Made by a program: the position numbers and the translations under genes | Assembly: GCA_947652605.1 (NCBI GenBank) | Contig: OX393577.1 | Span: forward strand, 67,418,108 to 67,482,107 | Reading direction: 5' to 3' | Source of the DNA: Elmis aenea | Lineage: Eukaryota > Arthropoda > Insecta > Coleoptera > Elmidae | Length of the DNA stretch: 64,000 bases | Notes under the pieces: model-generated | What the model saw: the letters and a program-made list of their open reading frames with translations, nothing else | Database searches by the model: none | What the model was told of the DNA's origin: nothing | In this document: in pieces, positions 21,881 through 33,200 of the stretch | How positions within the stretch are numbered: the stretch's first letter is position 1 | Layout: every line of letters starts with the position of its first letter

Positions 21881-24800
21881 AAATTTATAAAGCATACTGA
21901 ACAAAGCCAGTACGCAACTTAAATAGAAATCTTAATGTTTGTAGTAACGAATGAATTATTAAAAAATTGGTTTTGGATTTGTACTGTCGGGAGACATTTA
22001 GTAGTAAAAATCCATTAAATGAATTTATAAAGTATATTTGTTCAATTGGGTTTTGTTTTTGCCGTATGAGTTTGTGGTGTATGTTGCTCAAATTAACTGG
22101 GAAAGCTACGTAGAAAATTATGTTTGGGGAATTAAACAGTAAAACAATTACTCATTAACATTATTAGCACTTAAACACGCAACTATTTGCTATTGCAGTT
22201 GATTAATTACACTTTTGTACAAGTGACATGCGTTACGTTGATGAATATAAAAAATCTTGATTTTTCAACGTTTTAATTAGTGTTATATACTAATATTCAT
22301 TGATAACAGGCGCCTACTTAAATACAAAACGTAACCCACTTAGCACGTTGCGCCTACATAGGTATGCAATGTGCTTAACAAAACGCCTACTTTCGGCATT
22401 TTCAGGCAACCTGCGTAGCAATGACGCCAAATTAATTACATACCATGTAGGCGTAAAGTACAGTATGCAACCCACTAAACGTTGCGCCTACTGATAGGCA
22501 ACCACTACACAAAACGCCTACATAGAGATGCAATATATTTGACACAACAGTTACGCAGGTTGTCTAAAAATGACAAAAGTAGGCGTTTTGTTCAGCACAT
22601 TGCATACCTACATAGGCGCAACGTGTTAGGTGGGTTGCGTTCTGTATTTATGAATCACAATAATAGCTAAACAATACTGTTCTTATGGCAAACAAAATTA
22701 ATTTCTGCAGTATACAGTACCAAGGTAATCGTAAACTTCAATAAAAATCAAAATAAATATGGTTAAGATCAAGTTATTAAAGATTTGGTTTTTGACTAGA
22801 ACTGTCAAAACAGATTTATTAGGAAAAAACCAATAAAAATTAAACAATGCAATATTGATGTCTCAAATATGAGTTTATAAAGTACACTGCACTAACTCAA
22901 TCGAAAAATAAAATAAATATCAAACCATATCTGTAACGAATAAGTTATTAAAAATTTTTTTTCAGACCAGAACTGTCAAAACACAATTTATTAGTAAATA
23001 TCCAATAAAAATTAAACGATGCAATATTTATGTCTCAAATACGAATTTATAAAGTATAGTGGACTCGGTCAGTTGGGAACTTGGATAAAAATGTAATTTT
23101 TTTAGGTAACGAATGAGTTATTAAAAAATTGCTTTTGGATCGAACCTCTCGAGAGACATTTAGGAGTAAAAATCCAATGAAAATGAAACGAAGCTATATT
23201 TAGGTCTCAAATATGAATTTATAAAGTATAGTGGACTCGGTCAGTTGGGAACTTGAATAAAAATGTAATTTTTTTAAGTAACGAATGAGTTATTAAAAAA
23301 TTGCTTTTAGATCGGACTTCTCGAGAGACATTTAGGAGTAAAAATCCAATGAAAATGAAACGAAGCTATATTTAGGTCTCAAATATGAATTTATAAAGTA
23401 TAGTGGACTCGGTCAGTTGGGAACTTGAATAAAAATGTAATATTTTTAGGTAACGAATGAGTTATTAAAAAATTGCTTTTGGATCGGACCTCTCGAGAGA
23501 CATTTAAGAGTAAAAATCCAATGAAAATGAAACGAAGCTATATTTAGGTCTCAAATATGAATTTATAAAGTATAGTGGACTCGGTCAATTGGGAACTTGA
23601 ATAAAAATGTAATTTTTTTAGGTAACGAATGAGTTATTAAAAAATTGCTTTTGGATCGGACATCTGGAGAGACATTTAAGAGTAAAAATCCAATGAAAAT
23701 TAAACGAAGCTGTATTTAGCTCTCAAATATAAATTTATAAAGTATAGTGGAGTCGGTCAATTGGGAACTTGAATAAAAATGTAATTTTTTTAGGTAACGA
23801 ATGAGTTATTAAAAAATTGCTTTTGGATTGGAACTGTCGAGAGACATTTAGAAGTAAAAATCCAATGAAAATGAAACGAAGCTATATTAAGGTCTCAAAT
23901 ATGAATTTATAAAGTATAGTGGACTCGGTCAGTTGGGAACTTGAATAAAAATGTAATTTTTTTAGGTAACGATTGAGTTATCAAAAAATTGCTTTTGGAT
24001 CGAACGTCTCGAGAGACATTTAGGAGTAAAAATCCAATGAACATGAAACGAAGCTATATTTAGGTCTCAAATATGAATTTATAAAGTATAGTAGAGTCGG
24101 TCAGTTGGGAACTTGAATAAAAATGTAATATTTTTAGGTAACGAATGAGTTATTAAAAAATTACTTTTGGATCGGACCTCTCGAGAGACATTTAGGAGTA
24201 AAAATCCAATGAAAATGAAACGAAGCTATATTTAGGTCTCAAATATGAATTTATAAAGTATAGTGGACTCGGTCAATTGGGAACTTGAATAAAAATGTAA
24301 TTTTTTTAAGTAACGAATGAGTTATTAAAAAATTGCTTTTAGATCGGACTTCTCGAGAGACATTTAGGAGTAAAAATCCAATGAAAATGAAACGAAGCTA
24401 TATTTAGGTCTCAAATATGAATTTATAAAGTATAGTGGACTCGGTCAGTTGGGAACTTGAATAAAAATGTAATATTTTTAGGTAACGAATGAGTTATTAA
24501 AAAATTGCTTTTGGATCGGAACTGTCGAGAGACATTTAAGAGTAAAAATCCAATGAAAATTAAACATAGCTGTATTTAGCTCTCAAATATGAATTTATTT
24601 AGTATAGTGGACTCAGTCAGTTGGGAACTTGAATAAAAATGTAATATTTTTAGGTAACGAATGAGTTATTAAAAAATTGCTTTTGGATCGGACATCTGGA
24701 GAGACATTTAAGAGTAAAAATCCAATGAAAATTAAACGAAGCTGTATTTAGCTCTCAAATATGAATTTATAAAGTATAGTGGACTCGGTCAGTTGGAAAC

Positions 24801-24890
24801 TTGAATAAATATATAATTTTTTTAGGTAACCAATGAGTTATTAAAAAATTGGTTTTGATTCGGGCCTGTCGAGAGACACTATAATGTAAA
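21881..24890. repeat. 172-bp satellite array
   Basis: A tandem repeat with an exact 172-bp spacing. The anchor GAATGAGTTATTAAAAA recurs near 22939, 23111, 23283, 23455, 23627, 23799, 23971, 24143, 24315, 24487, 24659 and 24831, with a diverged unit near 22767 and another isolated near 21947. Monomers are AT-rich and contain GTGGACTCGGTCAGTTGGG and a CTCGAGAGACATTTA-type block. Central units differ by only a few bases, and the outer units are more diverged, the usual pattern of an array homogenised from within. The gap between the outermost left unit and the rest holds a palindromic MITE (22315-22656). Short ORFs across this region are spurious. Confidence 0.9.
22315..22656. mobile_element. 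palindromic MITE inserted in the satellite
   Basis: Arms of about 90-100 bp (about 22329-22418 and 22551-22640) are inverted copies sharing AACCCACTTAGCACGTTGCG-like sequence, AGGTATGCAATGTGCT and ACAAAACGCCTACTTT. The motif GTAGGCG or its inverse occurs repeatedly through the element. Non-coding. The open frames on it (22300-22494, 22482-22670) follow from the repeat. Confidence 0.75.
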
Positions 24891-25814
24891 AATGCGATAT
24901 ACATTATAAGATGTTTTATTCATGTCCATCTAAGTATAATTTAAGGTGAATACTTTAAAAACTTTCAGTATCATTTACGAATGTTTTCTAGTTTCTGTAC
25001 TTTATACACCTCGTTGAAAAATACAATTTATAGTTGGAACAAAGATTTTTATTTAGTATATTTATTTCTTAATCAGTTAATGTTATATATTACAGTTTCA
25101 AACAATCTTAAATAGGTACTTCACAACAATGATTGTCTAGTTATAATCAGATTTTAACTTTTTTTTTTAAAGAACCTAATCTAGAAAATCCCATAATACT
25201 GCTAAGTCTGCCTGCTTGTTTGTAACATCTCTTCAGCTTTTTGATTATTCTCTCTCCTCTTACTATAACTTTATTTGTTCAGTTTCTTCTCGTCCAACTT
25301 GTTTTCATTATGCGAAAACCTTCTTTGAACAGAGTCTAGACAACTGCACCCAAATCACATCGATACGCCTACGATTGTAAACTAGCGTTAAAAAGTAAGA
25401 AGTGTATTCGTTGCTAGTACTTACCCAAATTCCGTTGATGTTTTCTAGAATTGCTAAGATATAAAAAGTTGGAATCTTCGACTACGTAAATTAATTTAAT
25501 ACATTGTCACTAGCCAAAATGCACAATAACAGTACTAAAGAATGTACTTGCCACTTAAATTTTCCCATTTTGATTTAGTAACTTTCATAAATTTGCTATT
25601 TAATCATTATTTTCTATTTTTCTTTCACCAACAAACGGCACTGTCAAAGTTTAGCATTACGCAGACACCACAAATACAAATTTCATTTAAATTATCTTTT
25701 AAAAAATTAATTAACATCTTACTTTCTGTTGTAAAATAAATATAACGTTCTACAATATTTTTTTAATCACATAAATTAGTTAACATACAAATATTAACTT
25801 GTTTACATTCAATA
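24891..25814. other. AT-rich flank of the satellite, no gene seen
   Basis: No recognisable gene or repeat was seen between the satellite's right end and the second 430-bp repeat copy. Confidence 0.4.
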
Positions 25815-26239
25815 CATTGACATTTCAAATTTAAGCCTGTACAAAACATCACTTATAAAAATGTCCCTAGATTCACTTTGCGTGCCGACAGCTGATTCCG
25901 AGATATTTTGCTACTCAATGCTTTTAGTATGGGGATTCGAACATTGAGTATCAGGAGCGCAGCAGTTGCAAGAGGTCTTTTCCGTGTTCTAGGGTACTAG
26001 GGACTTTCTGAACTTGAGTTGGCGACCTGATATTTTTCGTTTGTTTACATCTGTAAACGTCAAATAACCTTCAAAATATAAAAATTCATCAAATTACTGA
26101 AATTAACCATATGCAGAGAAATTTTGTGCAAAAATCGTATACTGGATATATTAATGATGAATGAAACAAGTTTCTGTGGTTATGGGGTGTGTATATGATG
26201 TGAAAATTTTGATTCGTTTCTCACAATCGATACGGAAGT
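25815..26239. repeat. 430-bp dispersed repeat, right copy
   Basis: Same-orientation copy of 20301-20728, with shared landmarks GGGGATTCGAACATTGAG, CAGGAGCGCAGCAGTTGCA and AACTTGAGTTGGCGACCTGA. It lies just 3' of MRPS31, which ends at 26317 on the minus strand. No coding content. Confidence 0.6.
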
Positions 26240-26316
26240 TTTTTCTAAGAACTATGAATCAAAAACAAATTTTTTATACAGTTTATTGACTATTAAGGAA
26301 ACATTAACATTTAATT

Positions 26317-29300
26317 TTATGGATTAACACTTTTTGGTTCTGTTTTACTAATATTAGTGTCACTGGACATAGCTCCAACTTCTTGTAAAAGCTGTTTCTT
26401 TTCATTAAAATAATTTTTAAACCAATCGATGTGCTCCTTTTTATGTTGAACACTTAAATAGGGATTTTTTGATAAACCGACACACACTAATTCCATGAAA
26501 TGTCGAATGGGGCCTTTGGGGGGACACCACGGTTCTAAATGCTTTTCCAAAAACACATGTTCTGCAAAGTAGATATTCTGCTCTTCTTCCATACCTTTAA
26601 AAAAAATTATTTAGTTAAAATCAGGGATGGAATAACGTTTTAAATTGTTACGTTATTGTATAACGTTATTTATTATTTGTTTTCGTTACATACCGTTATA
26701 AATAACATTAAAAAAATTAATTGTTATGTTATATAACGTTATATAACGCTACATGCATTATGATATACAGGGTGGTGCTTTTTTCGATGCTCACCATTGC
26801 TATCTTGGAAACGGTAAGAGATACAAGGTCGGTTAGATCAGAGAAAAGTTGCACATTTTTAATGTGATTTTAGAAAAATATGAACGATGACCGACGGCCA
26901 GCGAACGACGACTGACGAACGACGGCCGACGAACGACGACCGGCGAACGACGACTGGCGAACGACGACCGACGGCCGTTGAACGACGGTTGACGACTGTC
27001 GAACGATGGCCGACGACTGACGAACGACGACCGGTGGCTAGCGAATGACAACCGACGAACAACGACCGACAGCCGTCGAACGACGAACGACGATCGACGG
27101 CCGACGATCGACGGCCGACGACCGACGGTGGACGAACGACGAACGCTGACCGACATCCGGCGACAGACGAACGACGGCCGACGACTGTCGAACGATGGCC
27201 GACGGTCGACGAACGACGACTGACGAACAACGACCGACAGCCGACGAACGACGGCCGGCGACCGACGAACGACGACCGACGAACGCCGACCGACATCCGA
27301 CGAACGGCGACCGACGAACGACGGCCGACGAACGATGACCGGCGAACAACGCCCGACGACTGTCGAACGATGGCCGACGACCGGACGACCGTCGAACGAC
27401 GGCCGACGAAAGATGACCAGCGAATGACGAACGATGACCGACGGCCGACGAACGACGGCCGGCGAACGACGACTGGCGAACGACGATCGACGGCCGTTGA
27501 ACGACGGTTGACGACTGTCGAACGATGGCCGACGACTAACGACGAACGACGACCGATGGCCGACGACCGACAAACAACGACCGACAGCCGACGACCAGCG
27601 ACCGAGGAACGACGGCCGACGACCGGCGAACGACGACCGACGGCCGTCGATTGACGGTTGGCGACTGTCGAACGATGGCCGACGAGCGACGACCGATGGC
27701 CGGCGAATGACGGCCGACGAACAACGAACGACGGCCGGCGACCGATGACCGGCGAACGACGGCCGACGGATGACGAACGACGGATGACGGCCGACGACCG
27801 GCGAACGACGACTGTCGAACGATGGCCGACGACCGACGAACGAAGACCGAAGAATGACGAACGACGACCGTCGAACGACAGATTCTCAATCGCTATCAAA
27901 ATGTGCAACTTTTCTCTAATTTAACTGACCTTGTATCTCTTACCGTTTCCAAGATAGCAATGGTGAGCATCGAAAAAAGCACCACCCTGTATAAAAAAAT
28001 AATTTTTATTTGTAACTCTAAAATTATTTTTGGGATCTGTAAATGTAAATTTAAAAAATAGTACAAAATTACGTTGAGATATTTTATGTTCATTTTAATT
28101 TCTAAAACTCAAACAAAATATTACATCTTCTGAAAATAAAAAGAACGCCATATAAAAATTTAATTTATAGAGAATAACGATACAAAATAACTTTTAATGA
28201 AACGTTATCGGTTATTATAACGTTATTAAAATATCGTTACGTTATTGTATAAAAAATTGTAGTTGAATCGTTATTATAACGTTATCGGGTATTGTTGCGT
28301 TAGGTTTTCCATCCCTGGTTAAAATAAAGAGCAACATTCAATAACAAAATTTACCTTGTTCATTATCGATGGGAAATTTCCAAAGTTTGCCTTGTTCTGT
28401 CCACAAAATCTGCTGCTGGAAATAATTTGAAGGTGGGTGGGTAACCGCTAGCCGTAGTTCACGAGCGTGTAACATTTTCCACGTTTTATTGTCTTCATCT
28501 TCATGCACAGGCTCAGTATCTCCGGCAGATGTAAAGATTCCAAGACGTTCACTACCAAAAAGGTCTGTTTTCTCGTACTGTCTAAGAATGGACAAAAAGT
28601 CAACTTAGTAAATGCAGTTTTGAACTTAAAATACTTACATGTCTTTAGCACGTCGATCAAAGTAACCAGTTGTTCTACGAGGAGCTTTTGTGCCAGCCGG
28701 AGACTGATCTGAATGTTGCTGACCGGGACGAACTCTATGCAAAAGCTGGCGAACTTGTTGAGCGCGTGATACTTCTTCTGAACCAGTCGATTCCCTGTCT
28801 ATTTTCATACCTTTAATAATGTCACTGAAATTACATTAAAATTTAATGCATTTAACCTCATATAAAATATGTAATACAAAAATATTTACCTTAGATTACC
28901 AACAGGAGCTTGCTCGACCGGTTCATCTTTAATTGGATTTAATAATTTTGATAATAGTTCCGATTCTGTTTGTTTTACATCTCCGCCTATTGTTTGCGCT
29001 ACATTTTTAACAGCTGTTATGACTTGTTTTTCTGCAAAACGAACACAAGTTCAGTAAGGGCATGTCACTCATTTCGTTTTAAAATTTGATGCTCACCGAC
29101 TGGTTCGATTTTCACAGATTGTACCCCTTTTTCGGTCCTAATCTCCTTGCGTTTTGGTGATGGTTTAGCGAGATTTAATTTAGATTTTGTATTAATTGCA
29201 TTGTCGTCCTGTAAACATAATGATTAATTGCTGCAAAACTTGAGGTTTACATACTTGAATCATAAGAATGTTTAAAAAAATGCAAGGCTATTTATTACCT

Positions 29301-29604
29301 TAATCATTTGCTCAAGCAACATACTGAGTTTACTTTTAGCATCTAAGCCTTTAACATCAGGCTTCGTTTTGGCTACATTTTCGTCGTCACTACTGCTACT
29401 GGTGTTAGAACTACTGCTGCTACTACTATTTGTAGCAAATTGTTGCTGAATACATAATGTTAAATGTCTGGGATTTAAATTGCTAAAATAAACGAGACGT
29501 AATATGATAAAATCATATAAACCTGAACCAAATGTTGCAGTTAACAATAAAAATTAATTAAATCCAAATAACACTAACCGTAAAGTAGCACTAAATCGAA
29601 TCAT
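26317..29604 (-). CDS. MRPS31: mitochondrial small-subunit ribosomal protein mS31
   Basis: Seven exons, spliced as 29604-29579, 29482-29299, 29208-29097, 29031-28890, 28824-28639, 28581-28355 and 26594-26317, give 384 aa with all phases closing; human MRPS31 is similar in size. The first exon codes only MIRFSATLR. Joined to exon 2 it gives a basic, acid-free mitochondrial presequence, followed by a Ser-rich acidic linker. The conserved core is C-terminal: [10 protein letters not shown], then the last exon with [19 protein letters not shown] and LSKNPYLSV before a [10 protein letters not shown] helix, all characteristic of the family. It acts in the mitochondrial 28S subunit. The last intron (26595-28354) is enlarged by a hAT element that itself carries a heptamer-minisatellite element. 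It is divergent from DCAF6. Confidence 0.92.
26622..28317. mobile_element. hAT-type element with intact 8-bp target duplication
   Basis: It begins CAGGGATGGAATAACG and ends with the inverse (TTTTCCATCCCTG). Both sides carry GTTAAAAT (26614-26621 and 28318-28325), an exact 8-bp target-site duplication, which defines a hAT insertion. The interior is rich in TATAACGTTAT-like inverted motifs and has no transposase, so it is a MITE. It sits in the last intron of MRPS31 and is itself split by the TA-flanked heptamer element at 26768-27989. Without that insert it would be about 470 bp. Confidence 0.9.
26768..27989. mobile_element. TIR element carrying a CpG-rich 7-bp minisatellite, copy 1
   Basis: The ends CAGGGTGGTGCTTTTTTCG and its inverse are flanked by TA. 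The terminal repeats are about 100 bp (including GATGCTCACCATTGC, CTTGGAAACGGTAAGAG and GAAAAGTTGCACATTTT). Between about 26880 and 27885 the body is about 1 kb of degenerate 7-mers of the form ACGxxCG (ACGAACG, ACGACCG, ACGGCCG and similar). The 7-mer has two CpGs and lacks stop codons on both strands, so long frames are open in most phases and give peptides of 7-residue period such as RRSSFVG. No transposase. Inserted inside a hAT MITE within the last MRPS31 intron. Confidence 0.9.
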
Positions 29605-30290
29605 TTCTTTAATAACTACTAATAATTCAGTAAAAACCGCCGACACAGGTTGCAATCTCGTTTCTAACCTCAAACTGTCATGTTAGTATAGTAGTTCTAA
29701 TGACCAGTAGTTCAAATGAACATTCCAATATTCCAATTTTTCAAGTTACCGCAACTCATTTAAAAAAAGTTTAATTTACTTAATATATTCCAGTTACCGC
29801 TAATTATAATGCAATCAATTTTAGACTTTAAAATACCTTGAATCACAAGTATTTGAATTTTATCTTATAATTACATATAGTTGTCACGCATATTAAACTT
29901 TTGTGGTGCATTCGTTTCATTTAAGAACACATCGATGTTTTTAAAAAGTCAAAAAATCTATAAAGGGCGTTGTTTATACCCAAATTTCTGTTTTTAAATG
30001 ATTTGCTACACCGCTAGACTTCCCAACCGTGTAATCCAGTAATCAGCTGTGATCTGTCAAGCTTTTTGTTGTCAGTTGTGGTATGTTATTCCACGATTGT
30101 GTGTATTATGTTGAGGTATATCTAATGTGTTTCGAACAACATACTTAGAATCAAAAATTTATTTTTAGTATTGGGGCTTACGCAGTTTCGCAGTACACGC
30201 TTGATATGGCGAAAAGTTCGTAACTTAGTGATTAACGTTGATTTGTGCTGGTGATTAATTTTTACACTGTGATATCGTTTATAAGCTAAA
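29605..30290. promoter_or_regulatory. divergent promoter region MRPS31 / DCAF6
   Basis: 686 bp separate the start codons of MRPS31 (minus) and DCAF6 (plus). No TATA box in a convincing position was seen. The arrangement suggests a shared bidirectional housekeeping promoter; transcription starts cannot be placed from sequence alone. Confidence 0.5.
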
Positions 30291-33200
30291 ATGAATAAAG
30301 GGAATAAGTCAATATTTAGGGATATATACGATTACCCTTATAAAAACAACCGTATTAAATTATACCAGGATGCTAAAGGTACGTTGACACTCATCCTTTG
30401 CCAAAAATTTCAACCTTAATATATTTCATTACCTGGCATTGACATACATACAAATCTCGTCCATGCATTATTAAAAGAAAGGAAAATGCATTGTACAACA
30501 TGGTCGTTATATTAATACAAAACTCTTGCGGTGTTGATAATTTAAATAACAAGATCCTAGTTTTCGTAGCACATATTTTATTGTAATAAAAATTAATTAT
30601 CATGTCATGACCCTTATTAAAAAATTGTAATCGAATGTAGAACAGTTTTTTTAATGATTTTCCAAACTTTACTCAATTAATTGAATTACTGTATTTATAA
30701 ACTCTTTTTTTTTAAATTGCTATACCTAGTGCATATATCAAACAAGAAAATCAAAGATATTTAAAATAAATATATTACTACAAAATATTTTTTAAATGTT
30801 ATACTGTAAAGTCTTTTAAGCATTAGTATTTACAGTCCTGCATTTAATTTTTTTCTAATATATATTAGAAACGTATGTACTAGATAAAATGATTTATTAC
30901 AGATAATGTAGATTTCATACAACGCATGGGTCTGATACAGCGGTTAGCAATACATCAAGGATGTGTAAACACGCTGTGTTGGAATGAAACAGGAGAGTAT
31001 ATTCTCTCAGGATCCGATGATCAACATTTAATTATTACCCACGGCCATACTTATCAAGTTCTTGAAAATTATAACACAAGTCATCATGCTAATATATTTA
31101 GTGCTAAATTTTTACCTAACTCTTGTGATCGACAGATAATTTCCTGTTCTGGAGATGGAATTATTTTGCACACAGGTAAATGGATTATTACTGTACTTGT
31201 AAAATAAATGCCATTTTTATGTTGCTTTCGTATTTTTCTCATTTGTATTGATTTTGTAAATAAAATATAAATAACGTGTTACACCAAGATCTTAACTGCA
31301 CACACAGAATTTAATTTGGTAGCCTTAATCATTGTGTTACCCTGAAGCAAATAGTATATTTTATGCGTAATACACAACAAGACGTTAGTTGCAATTAATC
31401 TAATATGTGAAATATTTATTTATTAATAAAAACCTTTGCATAAATTGGCTGACTAATATTTATTACATATGTCTCATTTTAATTGTAGTTCTTTTTAAAT
31501 TATGGCGTAATTATATTTTAATTGTGTTTTAGACCTAGACAACCCCAAGGAAACATACCATAATCAATTTAACTGCCATTCTGGGACTACATATGAAGTA
31601 ATAACAATTCCTAATGATTCACACACTTTCCTAAGTTGTGGTGAAGACGGTACCGTACGTTGGTTTGATCTTCGAACAAAAACAAAGTAGGATATTTGCT
31701 TAACTTCGTAGTCTACGAAATGATGCCCTTGCTAAATTATAAATTTTTTTTAATTATTGCAAAAAATAAAAAAGTACTAGTCGCATATTTTGTATATTTG
31801 GCTCTTAACAAAATAAAAATTATTTTGGTCTGCAGTAATAATATTTCAAGGGCTTTAAAAATACTGAGAGACTACCCCCTGTGTCCTGTGTTGTAATTAA
31901 GAGATGTCTAATTTCTAGATGTAAAAAACCTCGCTGTAAGGATGATATAATGATCGTAAACGGACGTGCTGTAACTGCCTTAGCGGTCAACCCCCTTGCA
32001 TCTCATCAGCTGGCTATTGGTTGTTCTGATTCTACGGTAAGAATTTTCGACCGAAGGTTTTTACCACATGGAGGTACGATTTTCGAGCAATATTGTGATT
32101 TTCTTTTAATTCTTGTATACTGTTACAGACTCTGGAACTGCTCGACCGTTTTGTAGTTTCATTGCACCGGATCTGGAAGATCGACCTTATAGAATTACAT
32201 CACTGAGCTATAGCCCAGACGGTCAGGAAATGCTCGTCAGTTATTCTTCAGATCATTTATATTTATTTGGCATTCAGGTTAGTCGCAACATTTTTTTTTA
32301 ACCATTTCTCTATCTTCAATAATAGCAAAGATACTCACGTATTACCATTGAATTTGACCACGAAATATTGCATTATTGTGCACGGCAATTGTTGTTCAGT
32401 ATGTAAACATTTTTTTCTAGGATCATCGTGCTACGCAATTAAAGAAAATCTCAAAAAGTCGTATGTACTGGGATAAAATAAAAAACATGAGCGGCAAACG
32501 CGAGCGTAGATCACCGCCACCGGTCAGGCGATTGAGACTGAGAGGGGATTGGTCGGACACGGGCCCCGACGCACGTCCCGAACGTGACGCCATCACGACG
32601 GTCGGTGAGTACATCCTTCGTTCACGTGTTCGCGATTTTACGTTCTTTTTTAATGTATCGACAGACGGTTTTGAAGTAACGCTTGTTGTCCATTTTTCAA
32701 ATGTACCGATAGTTCCATTTCAGGCATAGGTCAGGCGAGGCCCCAGTTGCATTCGACGTTGATGCAGCGAATGACGGACGTGCTGTCGCGAATGTTGAAC
32801 GATCCTTTGACGCGAGCCGCGCTCAGCGCCGGCGGAGAAGATTCGCTCGACGATCAGGACCACGACGAAGAGGGACAGAGGCAGAACGAGGACAGCAGGG
32901 AAAGTAATGCGTCGATTGCGACCAACGAAACCGGTACAGATTTGATTGCGACAGCGCTGCAAGCCACGGTTACGGCCACTACAGCCATGGATACTGAGGA
33001 TGTCGAAAATGCCAGTGGGTCAGTATACAGAACTATATTCGGCAAATAATCGCAATGCCCAAAAACTTAAACCATGCACTTCTCAAATGCAGTTCGTCTT
33101 CACAACAACCGTCGACGTCAACATCGCAGCCTTCGACTACCGATGCAGTTAACAGCACGAGCAAGAAAACCCCTGCAGGAGAGAAACCAACCGCGCCCAC

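Noticed and set aside
22939..24890. CRISPR-like array
   Set aside because: The whole 172-bp unit repeats with no unique spacers, in a eukaryotic genome; this is a satellite.
20301..26239. LTR retrotransposon with 430-bp LTRs
   Set aside because: Repeats lack TG...CA ends, no primer-binding site or polypurine tract was seen, and the interior has satellite and MITE sequence but no gag-pol.
26833..27924. Several 65-350-aa Arg/Ser-rich ORFs on both strands
   Set aside because: They are by-products of the stop-free 7-mer minisatellite inside a TIR element. All frames are open and no start or splice context is favoured.
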